Translations under genes and position numbers: made by a program
Source: Nesterenkonia lacusekhoensis
GTDB taxonomy: Bacteria > Actinomycetota > Actinomycetes > Actinomycetales > Micrococcaceae
Reading direction: 5' to 3'
NCBI RefSeq assembly: GCF_017876395.1
Contig: NZ_JAGINX010000001.1
Location: forward strand, 1,054,001 to 1,118,000
DNA: 64,000 nt
Shown here: positions 53,056-62,789 of the stretch, piece by piece
Layout: every line of letters starts with the position of its first letter
Position numbering within the stretch: position 1 is the first letter of the stretch
Notes under the pieces: generated by a model
Databases searched by the model: none
What the model saw: the letters and a program-made list of their open reading frames with translations, nothing else
Told to the model about the DNA's origin: nothing

Positions 53056-54033
53056 ATGATCGAACCAGTGAAGAACAAGATCGGATTCGGTACCGCGCCC
53101 CTGGGCAACATGTTCCGGGACATCCCTCAGGACGAGGCGCTGGCCACCGTCGAGGCCGCGTGGTCAGAAGGCGTCCGCTACTTCGACGCCGCGCCCTTCT
53201 ACGGCGCCGGACTGGCCGAGGAGCGCCTGGGTGAGGTCCTCTCCCAGAAGTCCCGCGACGAGTTCATCCTCTCCACCAAGGTCGGCCGCCTGGTGCAGGA
53301 GGAGCCTGAGCAGAAGTCCGGGCTGTTCGAGTTCGGCCATCAGAAGAAGGTGATCACCGACTACTCGGCGGATGCGACCAAGCGCTCCATCGAGGACAGT
53401 CTGCGCCGGCTGCAGACCGATCGTCTCGACTTCGTATTCATCCACGACACCTCCCGCGACTTCTACGGAGACGAGTGGGTCTCTCTGTTCGATCAGGCCC
53501 GGCGGGGCGCGTTCACCGTGCTCTCGCAGCTGAAGGAGGAGGGCGTGATCAAGGGCTGGGGCCTCGGCGTGAACACCACCGAGCCCATCGAGCTGGCACT
53601 GGACATGGAGGAGGCGACGCCGAACATCAGCCTCTCCGCCACGCAGTACACGCTGCTCCAGCATGAGCGTGCGCTCCAGCGCATGATGCCGCGCTCGGAG
53701 GCACAGGAGGCCAAGATCGTGGTCGGCGGACCGTTCAACTCCGGTGCGCTGCTCGGCGGCGACCACTTCGACTACGGTGAGGTCCCCGCGGAGATCAAGG
53801 ACCGCGTCGCTGCGCTCAATGAGGTCGCTGAGCGGTATGACGTCAGTCTCAAGGCGGCCGCTCTGCAGTTCTCCACGGCTCATCCGGCTGTGGCCGCTGT
53901 GATCCCGGGATCGAGCCGTCCTGAGCGGATCCGCGAGGACCTCGAGTCCATCGGCGCCGAGATCCCGACTGCTTTCTGGCAGGAGCTGCGCGAGCGGGAA
54001 CTCATCTCCGCCGAGGCGCCGCTGCCTGCCTGA
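53056..54033 (+). CDS. Aldo/keto reductase
   Basis: 325 residues of the aldo/keto reductase TIM barrel. The catalytic set is Asp and Tyr in YFDAAPFYGAG, Lys in LSTKVGRL and His in FIHDTSR. It resembles the D-threo-aldose (fucose) dehydrogenase group. The frame is open far upstream because it runs antisense to the Nif3-like and RNase HI genes. Homology starts at ATG 53056 (MIEPVKNKIGFGT), although GTG 53068 is also possible. The substrate cannot be assigned. Confidence 0.9.
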   Translation: MIEPVKNKIGFGTAPLGNMFRDIPQDEALATVEAAWSEGVRYFDAAPFYGAGLAEERLGEVLSQKSRDEFILSTKVGRLVQEEPEQKSGLFEFGHQKKVITDYSADATKRSIEDSLRRLQTDRLDFVFIHDTSRDFYGDEWVSLFDQARRGAFTVLSQLKEEGVIKGWGLGVNTTEPIELALDMEEATPNISLSATQYTLLQHERALQRMMPRSEAQEAKIVVGGPFNSGALLGGDHFDYGEVPAEIKDRVAALNEVAERYDVSLKAAALQFSTAHPAVAAVIPGSSRPERIREDLESIGAEIPTAFWQELRERELISAEAPLPA

Positions 54034-54083
54034 GGTCAGTCGACACGCCCTCTGAGCGTCCGGGGCGTTACCATGGACGCTCA

Positions 54084-54525
54084 GGGACGGGTTGGCCGGG
54101 CCATCGCGTCGCCGCCAGGCCCCGCCGGGCAGACGGCACTGTCGTCTGCCCGGCGGATAACGGTCGGCGCCGAGGAACGTCCGGACTCCGCAGGGCAGGA
54201 TGGTGGGTAACACCCACTCGGGGAGACCCGCAGGCCAGTGCCACAGAAAGCAGACCGCCTGAGGGCCGCGTGCCCTCAGGTAAGGGTGAAACGGTGGTGT
54301 AAGAGACCACCAGCGCACCGGGCGACCGGTGCGGCTCGGTAAACCCCATCCGGAGCAAGGCCGAACAGGATGCGCAGGAGCTCCGCTCCGACAGGGCTGC
54401 CCGCCCGAGCATCCGGGTTGGCTGCTTGAGGGCCGTGGCAACACGGTGCCCAGATGGATGATGGCCGGCGTCGGGGGAGCGATCGCCCGACGTCACAGAA
54501 TCCGGCGTACACGCCAACCCGTCCC
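54084..54525 (+). ncRNA. rnpB: RNase P RNA (bacterial class A)
   Basis: The 5' end GGGACGGGTTGGC (54084-54096) pairs exactly with GCCAACCCGTCCC (54513-54525), forming the closing helix P1. Conserved core segments are GAGGAACGTCCGGACTCC, the GGTAACACC-type P4 neighbourhood, CCACAGAAAGCAGACCGCC and the 3' core CACAGAATCCGGC. It is the ribozyme that trims tRNA 5' leaders. TACCAT (54069-54074) is a likely -10 box. Exact transcript ends are inferred from helix P1. Confidence 0.95.
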
Positions 54526-54558
54526 TCTCCCCATAGACTGTCCCGGTGAGCTCCGCTC

Positions 54559-54576
54559 ATAGACAAGGACGTCTAT
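54559..54576 (+). promoter_or_regulatory. Small inverted repeat in the gap leader
   Basis: ATAGAC-AAGGAC-GTCTAT forms a perfect 6-bp hairpin ending 1-2 nt before the GGAAGGA ribosome site of the GAPDH gene. A TAGACT -10 box (54534-54539) lies just upstream, so the hairpin would be transcribed. It may affect initiation or bind a regulator. Confidence 0.35.
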
Positions 54577-54592
54577 CGGAAGGAAAATCACT

Positions 54593-56053
54593 GTGCCCTC
54601 CAGCGCAGAGCACCAGACCCAGCAGCAGCTTCAGCAGTGGATCGATCGCGAGGCTCAGGCCGAGACCATGATCCCGCTCATCGGCCGCCTCTACCGGGAC
54701 AACAACGTCGTCACCGGGATCTACGGGCGGCAGCTGGTCAACCAGTCGGCCACGGACATCCTCAAAGCCCATCGCTTCGCCCGTCAGGTCGATGAGACAG
54801 AGCTTCCCATCTCGGAGACGCTGCCTCTGGTCCAGGCGCTGACCGAGCTGGACCTCGGCGCCTGCACGATCGACATTGCCCGGCTCAACGCCAAGTACCG
54901 CGCATCCGGGGCCGTTGATCTTGAGGCCTTCCTGCGCGAGGAGCTCGAGGACATCGTGGGGCAGAAGGGCCGAGGCCAGGCCGAGCCGCGCGACGTGGTC
55001 CTCTACGGCTTCGGCCGCATCGGTCGCCTGCTGGCCCGGATCATGGTGGGCAGGGCCTCCTCGGCCACCGGGCTGAGGCTGCGCGCCATCGTGGTCCGCA
55101 AGGGTGCGGAGAACGACCTGGCCAAGCGAGCCTCCCTGCTGCGCCGCGACTCCGTCCACGGGCCCTTCGCCGGTTCCATCCGTCTGGATGAGGAGAACGG
55201 CGCGATCATCGCCAACGGCACCTACATCCAGGTCATCCACGCCGATGACCCTGCCCAGGTCGATTACACCCAGTACGGGATCAGCGATGCCATCGTGGTC
55301 GACAACACCGGACGGTGGCGCGACGAGGAGGGGCTGAGTCAGCACCTGCAGGCTCCGGGAGCTTCTCGGGTCCTGCTGACGGCCCCCGGCAAGGGCGACC
55401 TGAAGAACGTGGTCCACGGGGTGAACCACGAGGACATCACCGACGCCGATCAGATCGTCTCCGCCGCCAGCTGCACCACCAACGCGATCACTCCGGTGGC
55501 CAAGCTGATGCACGAGACCTATGGCATCGATCACGGTCACGTCGAGACGGTGCACTCCTACACCAACGATCAGAACCTGATCGACAACTTCCACAAGGGG
55601 GAGCGGCGCGGACGCTCGGCGGCGCTGAACATGGTGCTCACCGAGACCGGTGCGGCCAAGGCTGTGGCCAAGGCGCTGCCCGAGCTGAGGGGCAGGCTCT
55701 CCGGCAACGCCATCCGCGTACCCACTGCGGATGTGTCCATGGCCATCCTGAACCTGGAGCTGCAGAGGGAGACCACCAAGGAGGAGCTCAACCGCTTCCT
55801 GCGTACCGAGTCCCTGGAGGGCGAGCTGCATCAGCAGGTCGACTACATCGATTCCGCCGAAGTGGTCTCCAGCGACTTCGTCGGCACGCGTGCGGCCGGA
55901 ATCGTCGACGGACTGGCGACCATCGTCAACGGCACTCAGGCGATCCTCTACGTCTGGTACGACAACGAGTTCGGCTACTCGGCTCAGGTGGTCCGGGTGC
56001 TGGAGCATATGACTGCCTCAGCATCCACCAAGTATCCTCGAGTCGGTGAATAG
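54593..56053 (+). CDS. gap: Glyceraldehyde-3-phosphate dehydrogenase, long (about 480-residue) form
   Basis: 486 residues. The GAPDH domain begins near residue 135 (VVLYGFGRIGRLLARI). The catalytic cysteine is in SAASCTTNAITPVAK, with a His in ETVHSYTNDQ. The C-terminus has NEFGYSAQVVRVLEHM. The N-terminal extension of about 130 helical residues marks the long actinobacterial type, as in Corynebacterium GapB, which is often tied to gluconeogenesis or NADP use. Start is GTG after GGAAGGA. The promoter is probably TAGACT at 54534-54539. The 3' end overlaps the next gene by 8 bp. Confidence 0.93.
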   Translation: MPSSAEHQTQQQLQQWIDREAQAETMIPLIGRLYRDNNVVTGIYGRQLVNQSATDILKAHRFARQVDETELPISETLPLVQALTELDLGACTIDIARLNAKYRASGAVDLEAFLREELEDIVGQKGRGQAEPRDVVLYGFGRIGRLLARIMVGRASSATGLRLRAIVVRKGAENDLAKRASLLRRDSVHGPFAGSIRLDEENGAIIANGTYIQVIHADDPAQVDYTQYGISDAIVVDNTGRWRDEEGLSQHLQAPGASRVLLTAPGKGDLKNVVHGVNHEDITDADQIVSAASCTTNAITPVAKLMHETYGIDHGHVETVHSYTNDQNLIDNFHKGERRGRSAALNMVLTETGAAKAVAKALPELRGRLSGNAIRVPTADVSMAILNLELQRETTKEELNRFLRTESLEGELHQQVDYIDSAEVVSSDFVGTRAAGIVDGLATIVNGTQAILYVWYDNEFGYSAQVVRVLEHMTASASTKYPRVGE

Positions 56054-57755
56054 CTCAGGGCCGCATCAGAAACACGCGCGAACGGCCGCTCCCGACGACG
56101 GGGGCGGCCTTTCGTCGTCTGCCCCGACCGCCTCTGAGGCGGACCGGGGCCGTCTGAGCAGTGCTCTGCTGAGCCCCGGCCTGTGGCGTCAGGGGGTCCG
56201 CGGGCCCGTGCTCGAGGGTGTGGTCGGCTCGCTGCTGGTGCTCTTCGGCTCATTCGGGGTGGGCTGGTTGGCCAACGCCTCGACCATCAACCGATGGGAC
56301 TGGGTCATCCCGCTGCGCACCACTGCTGAGGGTGTCACCGTGACGACCATCGCACTGACCCTGGGCTGCTGGCTCATGTTCCGCGCCTGGCTGCGGCTGG
56401 GCAGGGCCCTGCGCGGCTGGCCCGGAGGCTCGCTGTCCACGGTCAACTGGGCCACAGCGGTCTGGTCGCTGCCGCACCTGATCTGCCTGCCGATCTTCTC
56501 CCGCGATGTCTACGCCTACGTCAATCAGGGGCGTCTGGTCCTGGCCGGCGAAGATCCCTATATGGTCGGCGTCTCCCAGCTGGACAACTGGTTCCATTTC
56601 GGCACCGACATCATGTGGGCCCACTCAGAGACTCCTTACGGGCCTATGTTCCTGTGGATCGAGGCGCTGGTCATGCGGATCACCGACAATGCGGTGGATC
56701 CGTCGATCTTCCTCTTCCGGCTGGCCTGTGTGGCCGGCGTCGTGCTCATCATGGTCTTCGTGCCCAAGCTGGCACGGCTTCTGGGCGTGGATTCGGCGCG
56801 GGCCCAGTGGCTGACTGCGGCGAATCCGCTGTTCATCATCAGCTTCATCTCCTCGGCCCATAATGACGCCCTCATGATGGGATTTGCTCTGGCCGGGATC
56901 TATGCAGCGGCCCGGGGCCGGGGAGTGCTGGCCACGGTGCTGGTCACCGTCTCCATCGGCATGAAGCTGATCACTATCGTGCTGCTGCCCTTCGTTGGAC
57001 TTCTCTGGGCCGCGTACGCTGCTCACCGGAAGGGTCTGGATCAGGCCACCTGGCTGATGCGCTTCACCTATTGGTTCCTCACCGCGGCGATCTCTGGAGC
57101 GGTGCTGCTGATGGTCGGATGGGCCAACGGCTACGGCATCGGATGGTTGGGTGTGCTGGCCGGGACCGGGGACACCGGGAAGTCCTTCTGGTCACCCATG
57201 GGGATCGCCGACACCAGGCTGACCGATCTGCTGCTGGTCTTCGGGATGGACGCCGACTGGACCTTGGACACGATGCGTGTGCTCGGACGTCTCAGCTCTG
57301 TGGCGATCGTGGTCGCCCTGATGTTCCTGGGCAGGGACGAGCACATCGTGCAGCGTATGACGTGGGCGTTCACCGCCCTGGTGGTGCTCAGCCCGATCAT
57401 CCATCCCTGGTATCTGCTGTGGCTGCTGCCCCTGTTCGCAGTCACCGGCATCCGCAACGACTGGCAGACCAAATGGGTCTTCTTCACCGTCGGATTCTTC
57501 ATCTGCTACGGGGCCCAGGACCAGCTGCACGTCTGGCAGTTCCTGAACATGGATGAGCAGATGCTGCGGACCTCCCTGGTCACCTCGATCATCTGCATGG
57601 TCCTCATCGGCCTGATGCGCGGCACCCGGTGGGCGGTGCTCGACGGATGGGTGCTCTCGCCGATCACGGTCCGGCTGCCGTGGTCCACCGATGAACGGGG
57701 TCGGCCGAAGACCCTCACCTTCTTCTCTGAGCGCGGCAGGGAACCGATGCCATGA
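56046..57755 (+). CDS. mptB: Polyprenol-phosphomannose-dependent mannosyltransferase (MptB-like GT-C)
   Basis: 569 residues with about twelve membrane helices, a GT-C glycosyltransferase. The first periplasmic loop carries SRDVYAYVNQGRLVLAGEDPY, with the Asp expected for polyprenol-phosphate-sugar enzymes, and HPWYLLWLLPLF is conserved in this group. MptB adds alpha-1,6-mannose to lipoglycans. The assignment is by overall resemblance. Start is GTG at 56046, inside the end of gap. TATCCT (56033-56038) ends 7 nt upstream, giving a leaderless start. The stop overlaps the DUF2079 gene (ATGA). Confidence 0.8.
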   Translation: MNSSGPHQKHARTAAPDDGGGLSSSAPTASEADRGRLSSALLSPGLWRQGVRGPVLEGVVGSLLVLFGSFGVGWLANASTINRWDWVIPLRTTAEGVTVTTIALTLGCWLMFRAWLRLGRALRGWPGGSLSTVNWATAVWSLPHLICLPIFSRDVYAYVNQGRLVLAGEDPYMVGVSQLDNWFHFGTDIMWAHSETPYGPMFLWIEALVMRITDNAVDPSIFLFRLACVAGVVLIMVFVPKLARLLGVDSARAQWLTAANPLFIISFISSAHNDALMMGFALAGIYAAARGRGVLATVLVTVSIGMKLITIVLLPFVGLLWAAYAAHRKGLDQATWLMRFTYWFLTAAISGAVLLMVGWANGYGIGWLGVLAGTGDTGKSFWSPMGIADTRLTDLLLVFGMDADWTLDTMRVLGRLSSVAIVVALMFLGRDEHIVQRMTWAFTALVVLSPIIHPWYLLWLLPLFAVTGIRNDWQTKWVFFTVGFFICYGAQDQLHVWQFLNMDEQMLRTSLVTSIICMVLIGLMRGTRWAVLDGWVLSPITVRLPWSTDERGRPKTLTFFSERGREPMP

Positions 57756-59236
57756 GAGCCTCGGCGGCGATGACCACGGCCCACCGTCTCCACCTCGGTC
57801 TGCTCCTGACGGCGGTCTGTGTGCTGTACCTGTCCCATTCGCTGCTGCGTTTTCGGAACTTCGAGGCCCGCGGCTACGACCTGGGCATCTTCGATCAGGC
57901 GGTGCGGCAGTACGCGCAGTTCGACGCGCCGATCGTGCCGATCAAGGGGGAGGGGTTCCACCTTCTGGGAGACCACTTCCATCCGATCATCGCTGCGCTT
58001 GCGCCGCTCTACTGGGTCTGGGACGACCCACGGATGCTCAACATCGCGCTGGTGGTCCTACTGGTCTCCTCTGCGGTGCCGGTCTATCTGGTGGTGCGTG
58101 GTTGGTTCGGCCACACGGCGGCCATGCTCTCGGCGGCTGCAATGCTGCTGTGGTGGCCCTTCCAGTCGTTCGTCGATTGGGACTTCCACGAGATCGCCTT
58201 CGGGGTGCCGATCATCGGTTGGGTCATCTGGGCCCTCGAGCGACATCGTCCCTGGCTGGCGGTCGGCCTGGGCGCGGTCCTGCTGCTGGTCCGCGAGGAC
58301 CTCGGGGCCACGCTGGTGGCTCTCGGGCTCGTGCTGGCCATCCGGCGCTTCTGGCTGCCGGCAGTCGCAGCGATCCTGCTGGGCCTGGTGGGATTCTGGT
58401 TCGCCGTCGGGGTGGTGATCCCGCACTTCGCGGCCGATGGGGAATTCGGCTATTGGGAGTACACCGCGTTGGGCGCCACGGCGAGCGCTGCGCTCACCAC
58501 TCTCGTGACCCGCCCGTGGACGGTGTTTCCGGCGTTGGTGGATCACCCCCTCAAACTCGGCCTGATAGCCGCTCACCTCCTGCCGCTGTGGCTGCTGCCG
58601 CTGCTCTCGCCCTATGTGCTGCTCGGACTCCCGATCGTGGTCTCACGGCTGCTGAACGACAGGCTGACCGTGTGGGGGCTGGTCTATCAGTACGACGCCA
58701 TCCTGGTGCCGGTCTTCCTGCTGGCGGCCCTGGACGTGCTCCGCCGGATCGGACAGCGTCGCGGGTGGAGCGATCGTCCAGCGCTGTGGCTGCCCGGTGG
58801 GATGCTGGTCATCACGCTGGCAGGCGGAGCGGCGATGGCCCACACTGTGCCGCAGGAGCACCAGATCTTCCCGCTGCATCGGACCTACACCGCGGAGAAC
58901 TGGGAGTTGGACGAGCGCGCGGCGGCACACCGTCGCGCTGTTGAGTCGATTCCCGACGGCGTGTGCGTAGAGGCCGCGGACACGGCCGTCCCGCACCTGG
59001 TGGACCGCACCTATGTGGGGCTCAGCGGGACCCTGAGTGAGGAGCACGTCAACTGGATCATCATCGATGACACCGTCGCGGAGCTCGGCGGCAACGAGCC
59101 GCTGACCCCGCAGGAGGCCTTCGAACGGGCCGAGGACCTGGGCTTCGAGGTGGTCAGTGCGGACGATCACGGTCTCTGGGTGCTGCACCGGGAGATGCCG
59201 GACGCTCCGATCTGCAGCGACTACCTGCAGCGCTGA
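57752..59236 (+). CDS. DUF2079 family membrane protein
   Basis: 494 residues with roughly ten membrane helices in the first 380 residues, then a soluble extracytoplasmic domain of about 110. The motif RGYDLGIFDQAVRQYAQF with GDHFHPI in the first loop is diagnostic of DUF2079, a GT-C-like family that may transfer sugars from polyprenol phosphates. Function is unproven. Translation is coupled to the MptB-like gene through the 4-bp overlap at 57752-57755. Confidence 0.87.
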   Translation: MRASAAMTTAHRLHLGLLLTAVCVLYLSHSLLRFRNFEARGYDLGIFDQAVRQYAQFDAPIVPIKGEGFHLLGDHFHPIIAALAPLYWVWDDPRMLNIALVVLLVSSAVPVYLVVRGWFGHTAAMLSAAAMLLWWPFQSFVDWDFHEIAFGVPIIGWVIWALERHRPWLAVGLGAVLLLVREDLGATLVALGLVLAIRRFWLPAVAAILLGLVGFWFAVGVVIPHFAADGEFGYWEYTALGATASAALTTLVTRPWTVFPALVDHPLKLGLIAAHLLPLWLLPLLSPYVLLGLPIVVSRLLNDRLTVWGLVYQYDAILVPVFLLAALDVLRRIGQRRGWSDRPALWLPGGMLVITLAGGAAMAHTVPQEHQIFPLHRTYTAENWELDERAAAHRRAVESIPDGVCVEAADTAVPHLVDRTYVGLSGTLSEEHVNWIIIDDTVAELGGNEPLTPQEAFERAEDLGFEVVSADDHGLWVLHREMPDAPICSDYLQR

Positions 59237-59257
59237 GTGGCGGTATCCTTGACGCCC

Positions 59258-60286
59258 GTGACCAGGATCTCCGCCCAGCCGCGCAGCGCCGGCCCTTCCG
59301 CCCCCGGGTCCTCCCGCATGCAGTGGATGGACTTCCTCCGCGGCATCGCCGTGCTGCTGGTGGTGGTGCTCCATGCCGCCTCTCATGGCGGGGCTGACAC
59401 CCAGACCTGGAGCGAGATCAATCGGCACCTGACCCCGTTCCGGATGCCGCTGCTGATGTTCCTCTCCGGCATGCTGCTCCACCGATCTCTGGCCAAGCCC
59501 CTCCCGCTGTACCTCTGGGGAAAGGCGGCCGCCATCGTCTGGCCGCTGCTGGTGTGGATGTGCCTCTACGGATTCTTCGTACGCAACGGCCTCGGCGGCC
59601 CCGGCAACGGCATCGACTACTGGCTGGGTGGGGACTACCTCTGGTTCCTGATGTCCCTGACGCTCTGCTACCTCTTCGCCGCGGTGTTCAAACCGCTGCT
59701 GAGCAGGTTCCCCACCGGCAACGGCTGGGCTTTCCTGGCCGTGTTCGTCGTGATGATCACCACCTATGTGTGGGGAGACGTGGCCGGGGGGATCATCGGC
59801 AGCACGTTCTGGTACGGCTCCTTCTTCTTCCTCGGCGCCTGGGCGGTCCGCTTCGCGCCTCGCTGGGTGAAGGCCCATTGGGTGCTGATCCTGCCGCTGG
59901 CTGGGGCTGCGGCCTATTTCGCCCATATCGGAGTGCACAACCACGCACTGCGCGTGGGAACCTTCGAGGCCGCCGGGATCTCTGTGCTGGGTATCGCCGT
60001 GATCCTCTGGCTGGCCGCCCGACTGCCCCGCGTCGCCCCGGTCCGCTTCATCGAATGGGTGGGCCGCAGCTCCATCGTCGTCTATGTCGCTCACTTCCCG
60101 ATCATCATCCTGGCCCGGGGCGTCCTGGAGCAGTGGGGGCTGGAGGCCGGCCTACACGTGCTGGTGATGACGCTGATCGGCATCGGCGGGTCGGTGCTGC
60201 TGGTGTGGCTGCGGCCGTGGAGCACCTGGCTCTACGTCCTGCCCGGTCATCAGAAGGTGGCGGCCCGGCTGCTGCAGCACCGCTGA
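59258..60286 (+). CDS. Membrane acyltransferase family 3 protein
   Basis: About 342 residues with ten predicted membrane helices. The N-terminus WMDFLRGIAVLLVVVLHAASH contains the conserved Arg and the proposed catalytic His of the acyltransferase-3/fucose 4-O-acetylase group. These enzymes O-acetylate cell-surface glycans or lipids, and position after two GT-C genes fits envelope glycan modification. The frame starts at GTG 59237, but TATCCT (59244-59249) ends 8 nt before GTG 59258, which is preferred as a leaderless start. Confidence 0.85.
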   Translation: MTRISAQPRSAGPSAPGSSRMQWMDFLRGIAVLLVVVLHAASHGGADTQTWSEINRHLTPFRMPLLMFLSGMLLHRSLAKPLPLYLWGKAAAIVWPLLVWMCLYGFFVRNGLGGPGNGIDYWLGGDYLWFLMSLTLCYLFAAVFKPLLSRFPTGNGWAFLAVFVVMITTYVWGDVAGGIIGSTFWYGSFFFLGAWAVRFAPRWVKAHWVLILPLAGAAAYFAHIGVHNHALRVGTFEAAGISVLGIAVILWLAARLPRVAPVRFIEWVGRSSIVVYVAHFPIIILARGVLEQWGLEAGLHVLVMTLIGIGGSVLLVWLRPWSTWLYVLPGHQKVAARLLQHR

Positions 60287-60323
60287 TTCCAGGATCCGTG
60301 CTCTGGCGACTACGCTGGAGAGC

Positions 60324-62002
<1,679 letters not shown>

Positions 62003-62006
<4 letters not shown>

Positions 62007-62509
62007 AACGGGGCCGACTCTCGCTGTTCGGAGGCCGGGGTGTCCCAGCTCTGCTGGGGCTCCGCGGCCTCCTGCGCGTCGGGACCCTCCGGAGCTGACT
62101 CTGCTGCCGCGCCGGTGCTCGGCTCGGCAGCGGCCGGTTCAGCGGAGCCGGGATTGAGCCGGGTGAAGGAACCGGTTCCGAAGGTCAGATCGTGGCCCAG
62201 CCCGTCGGCGTCGATCTCCACGGCTGTGCCGCGCTGGCCGGCGTCGTTCTCCCAGGGACGGATCTTCAGGCGACCGGTGACGATCACCGGATCTCCCTTG
62301 GCCAGGGTGCTGTGCGCATTCAGCGCCAGATTGCGGAAACATGTCACGTTGAACCAGTTGGTCTCCCCGTTGACCCATTCCCCGGACTCCCGATCGAAGC
62401 GGCGCGGAGTCGAGGCCAGGCGGAAGGTGGAGATCGGCAGGCCCTTATCGGTGGTGATCTTGCGGATATCGGTGCCGGCGAAGCCTCGCACGGTGACGGT
62501 CTCTGACAT
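62003..62509 (-). CDS. ssb: Single-stranded DNA-binding protein (second-type SSB)
   Basis: 168 residues. The OB fold covers about 1-110 (VTVRGFAGTDIRK, WFNVTCFRNLA, KGDPVIVTGRLKIRPWE), followed by a flexible Ala/Glu/Pro-rich tail. The extreme C-terminus is ESAPF rather than the canonical acidic DDIPF, although the terminal Pro-Phe is kept. It is not linked to ribosomal protein genes as the replication SSB usually is, so it is probably a paralogue such as SsbB. An AAGGAA ribosome site precedes the ATG. Confidence 0.9.
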
Positions 62510-62681
62510 GAGAGTTCCTTTCCTGTGATGAGCATGTCCACCCTCAGAATCTCCTCACAGGGATACGCTTCGGACAGGAAGCGTGCGATCTGGGGAGTCC
62601 CGGGCGTGGCGCACCGCACTCCGGCTCGCCTGTGGAGGAATCCAATCGGTACACTCATAGACTGGACTCTCCGGAGTCCTT

Positions 62682-62754
62682 GCCCCAGTAGCTCAGGGGA
62701 TAGAGCAGCGGCCTTCTAATCCGCCGGTCGGGGGTTCGATTCCCTCCTGGGGCA
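62682..62754 (+). tRNA. tRNA-Arg (anticodon UCU)
   Basis: A 73-nt cloverleaf. Acceptor arms GCCCCAG and CTGGGGC pair perfectly, and the D-stem is GCTC/GAGC. The anticodon loop CTTCTAA gives anticodon TCT, reading the rare codons AGA and AGG. The T-arm is GGGGG-TTCGATT-CCCTC. The anticodon stem GCGGC/TCCGC has a C-U mismatch at its loop-closing pair. CCA is not encoded, and CTTTT follows. TACACT (62650-62655) and TAGACT (62658-62663) are candidate -10 boxes. Confidence 0.96.
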
Positions 62755-62789
62755 CTTTTCGCCACACCCTCTGCACGGAGACACCTTCT

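Noticed and set aside
54068-54566. Several open frames over the RNase P RNA region
   Set aside because: The sequence has the conserved core and closing helix of RNase P RNA; the frames are incidental.
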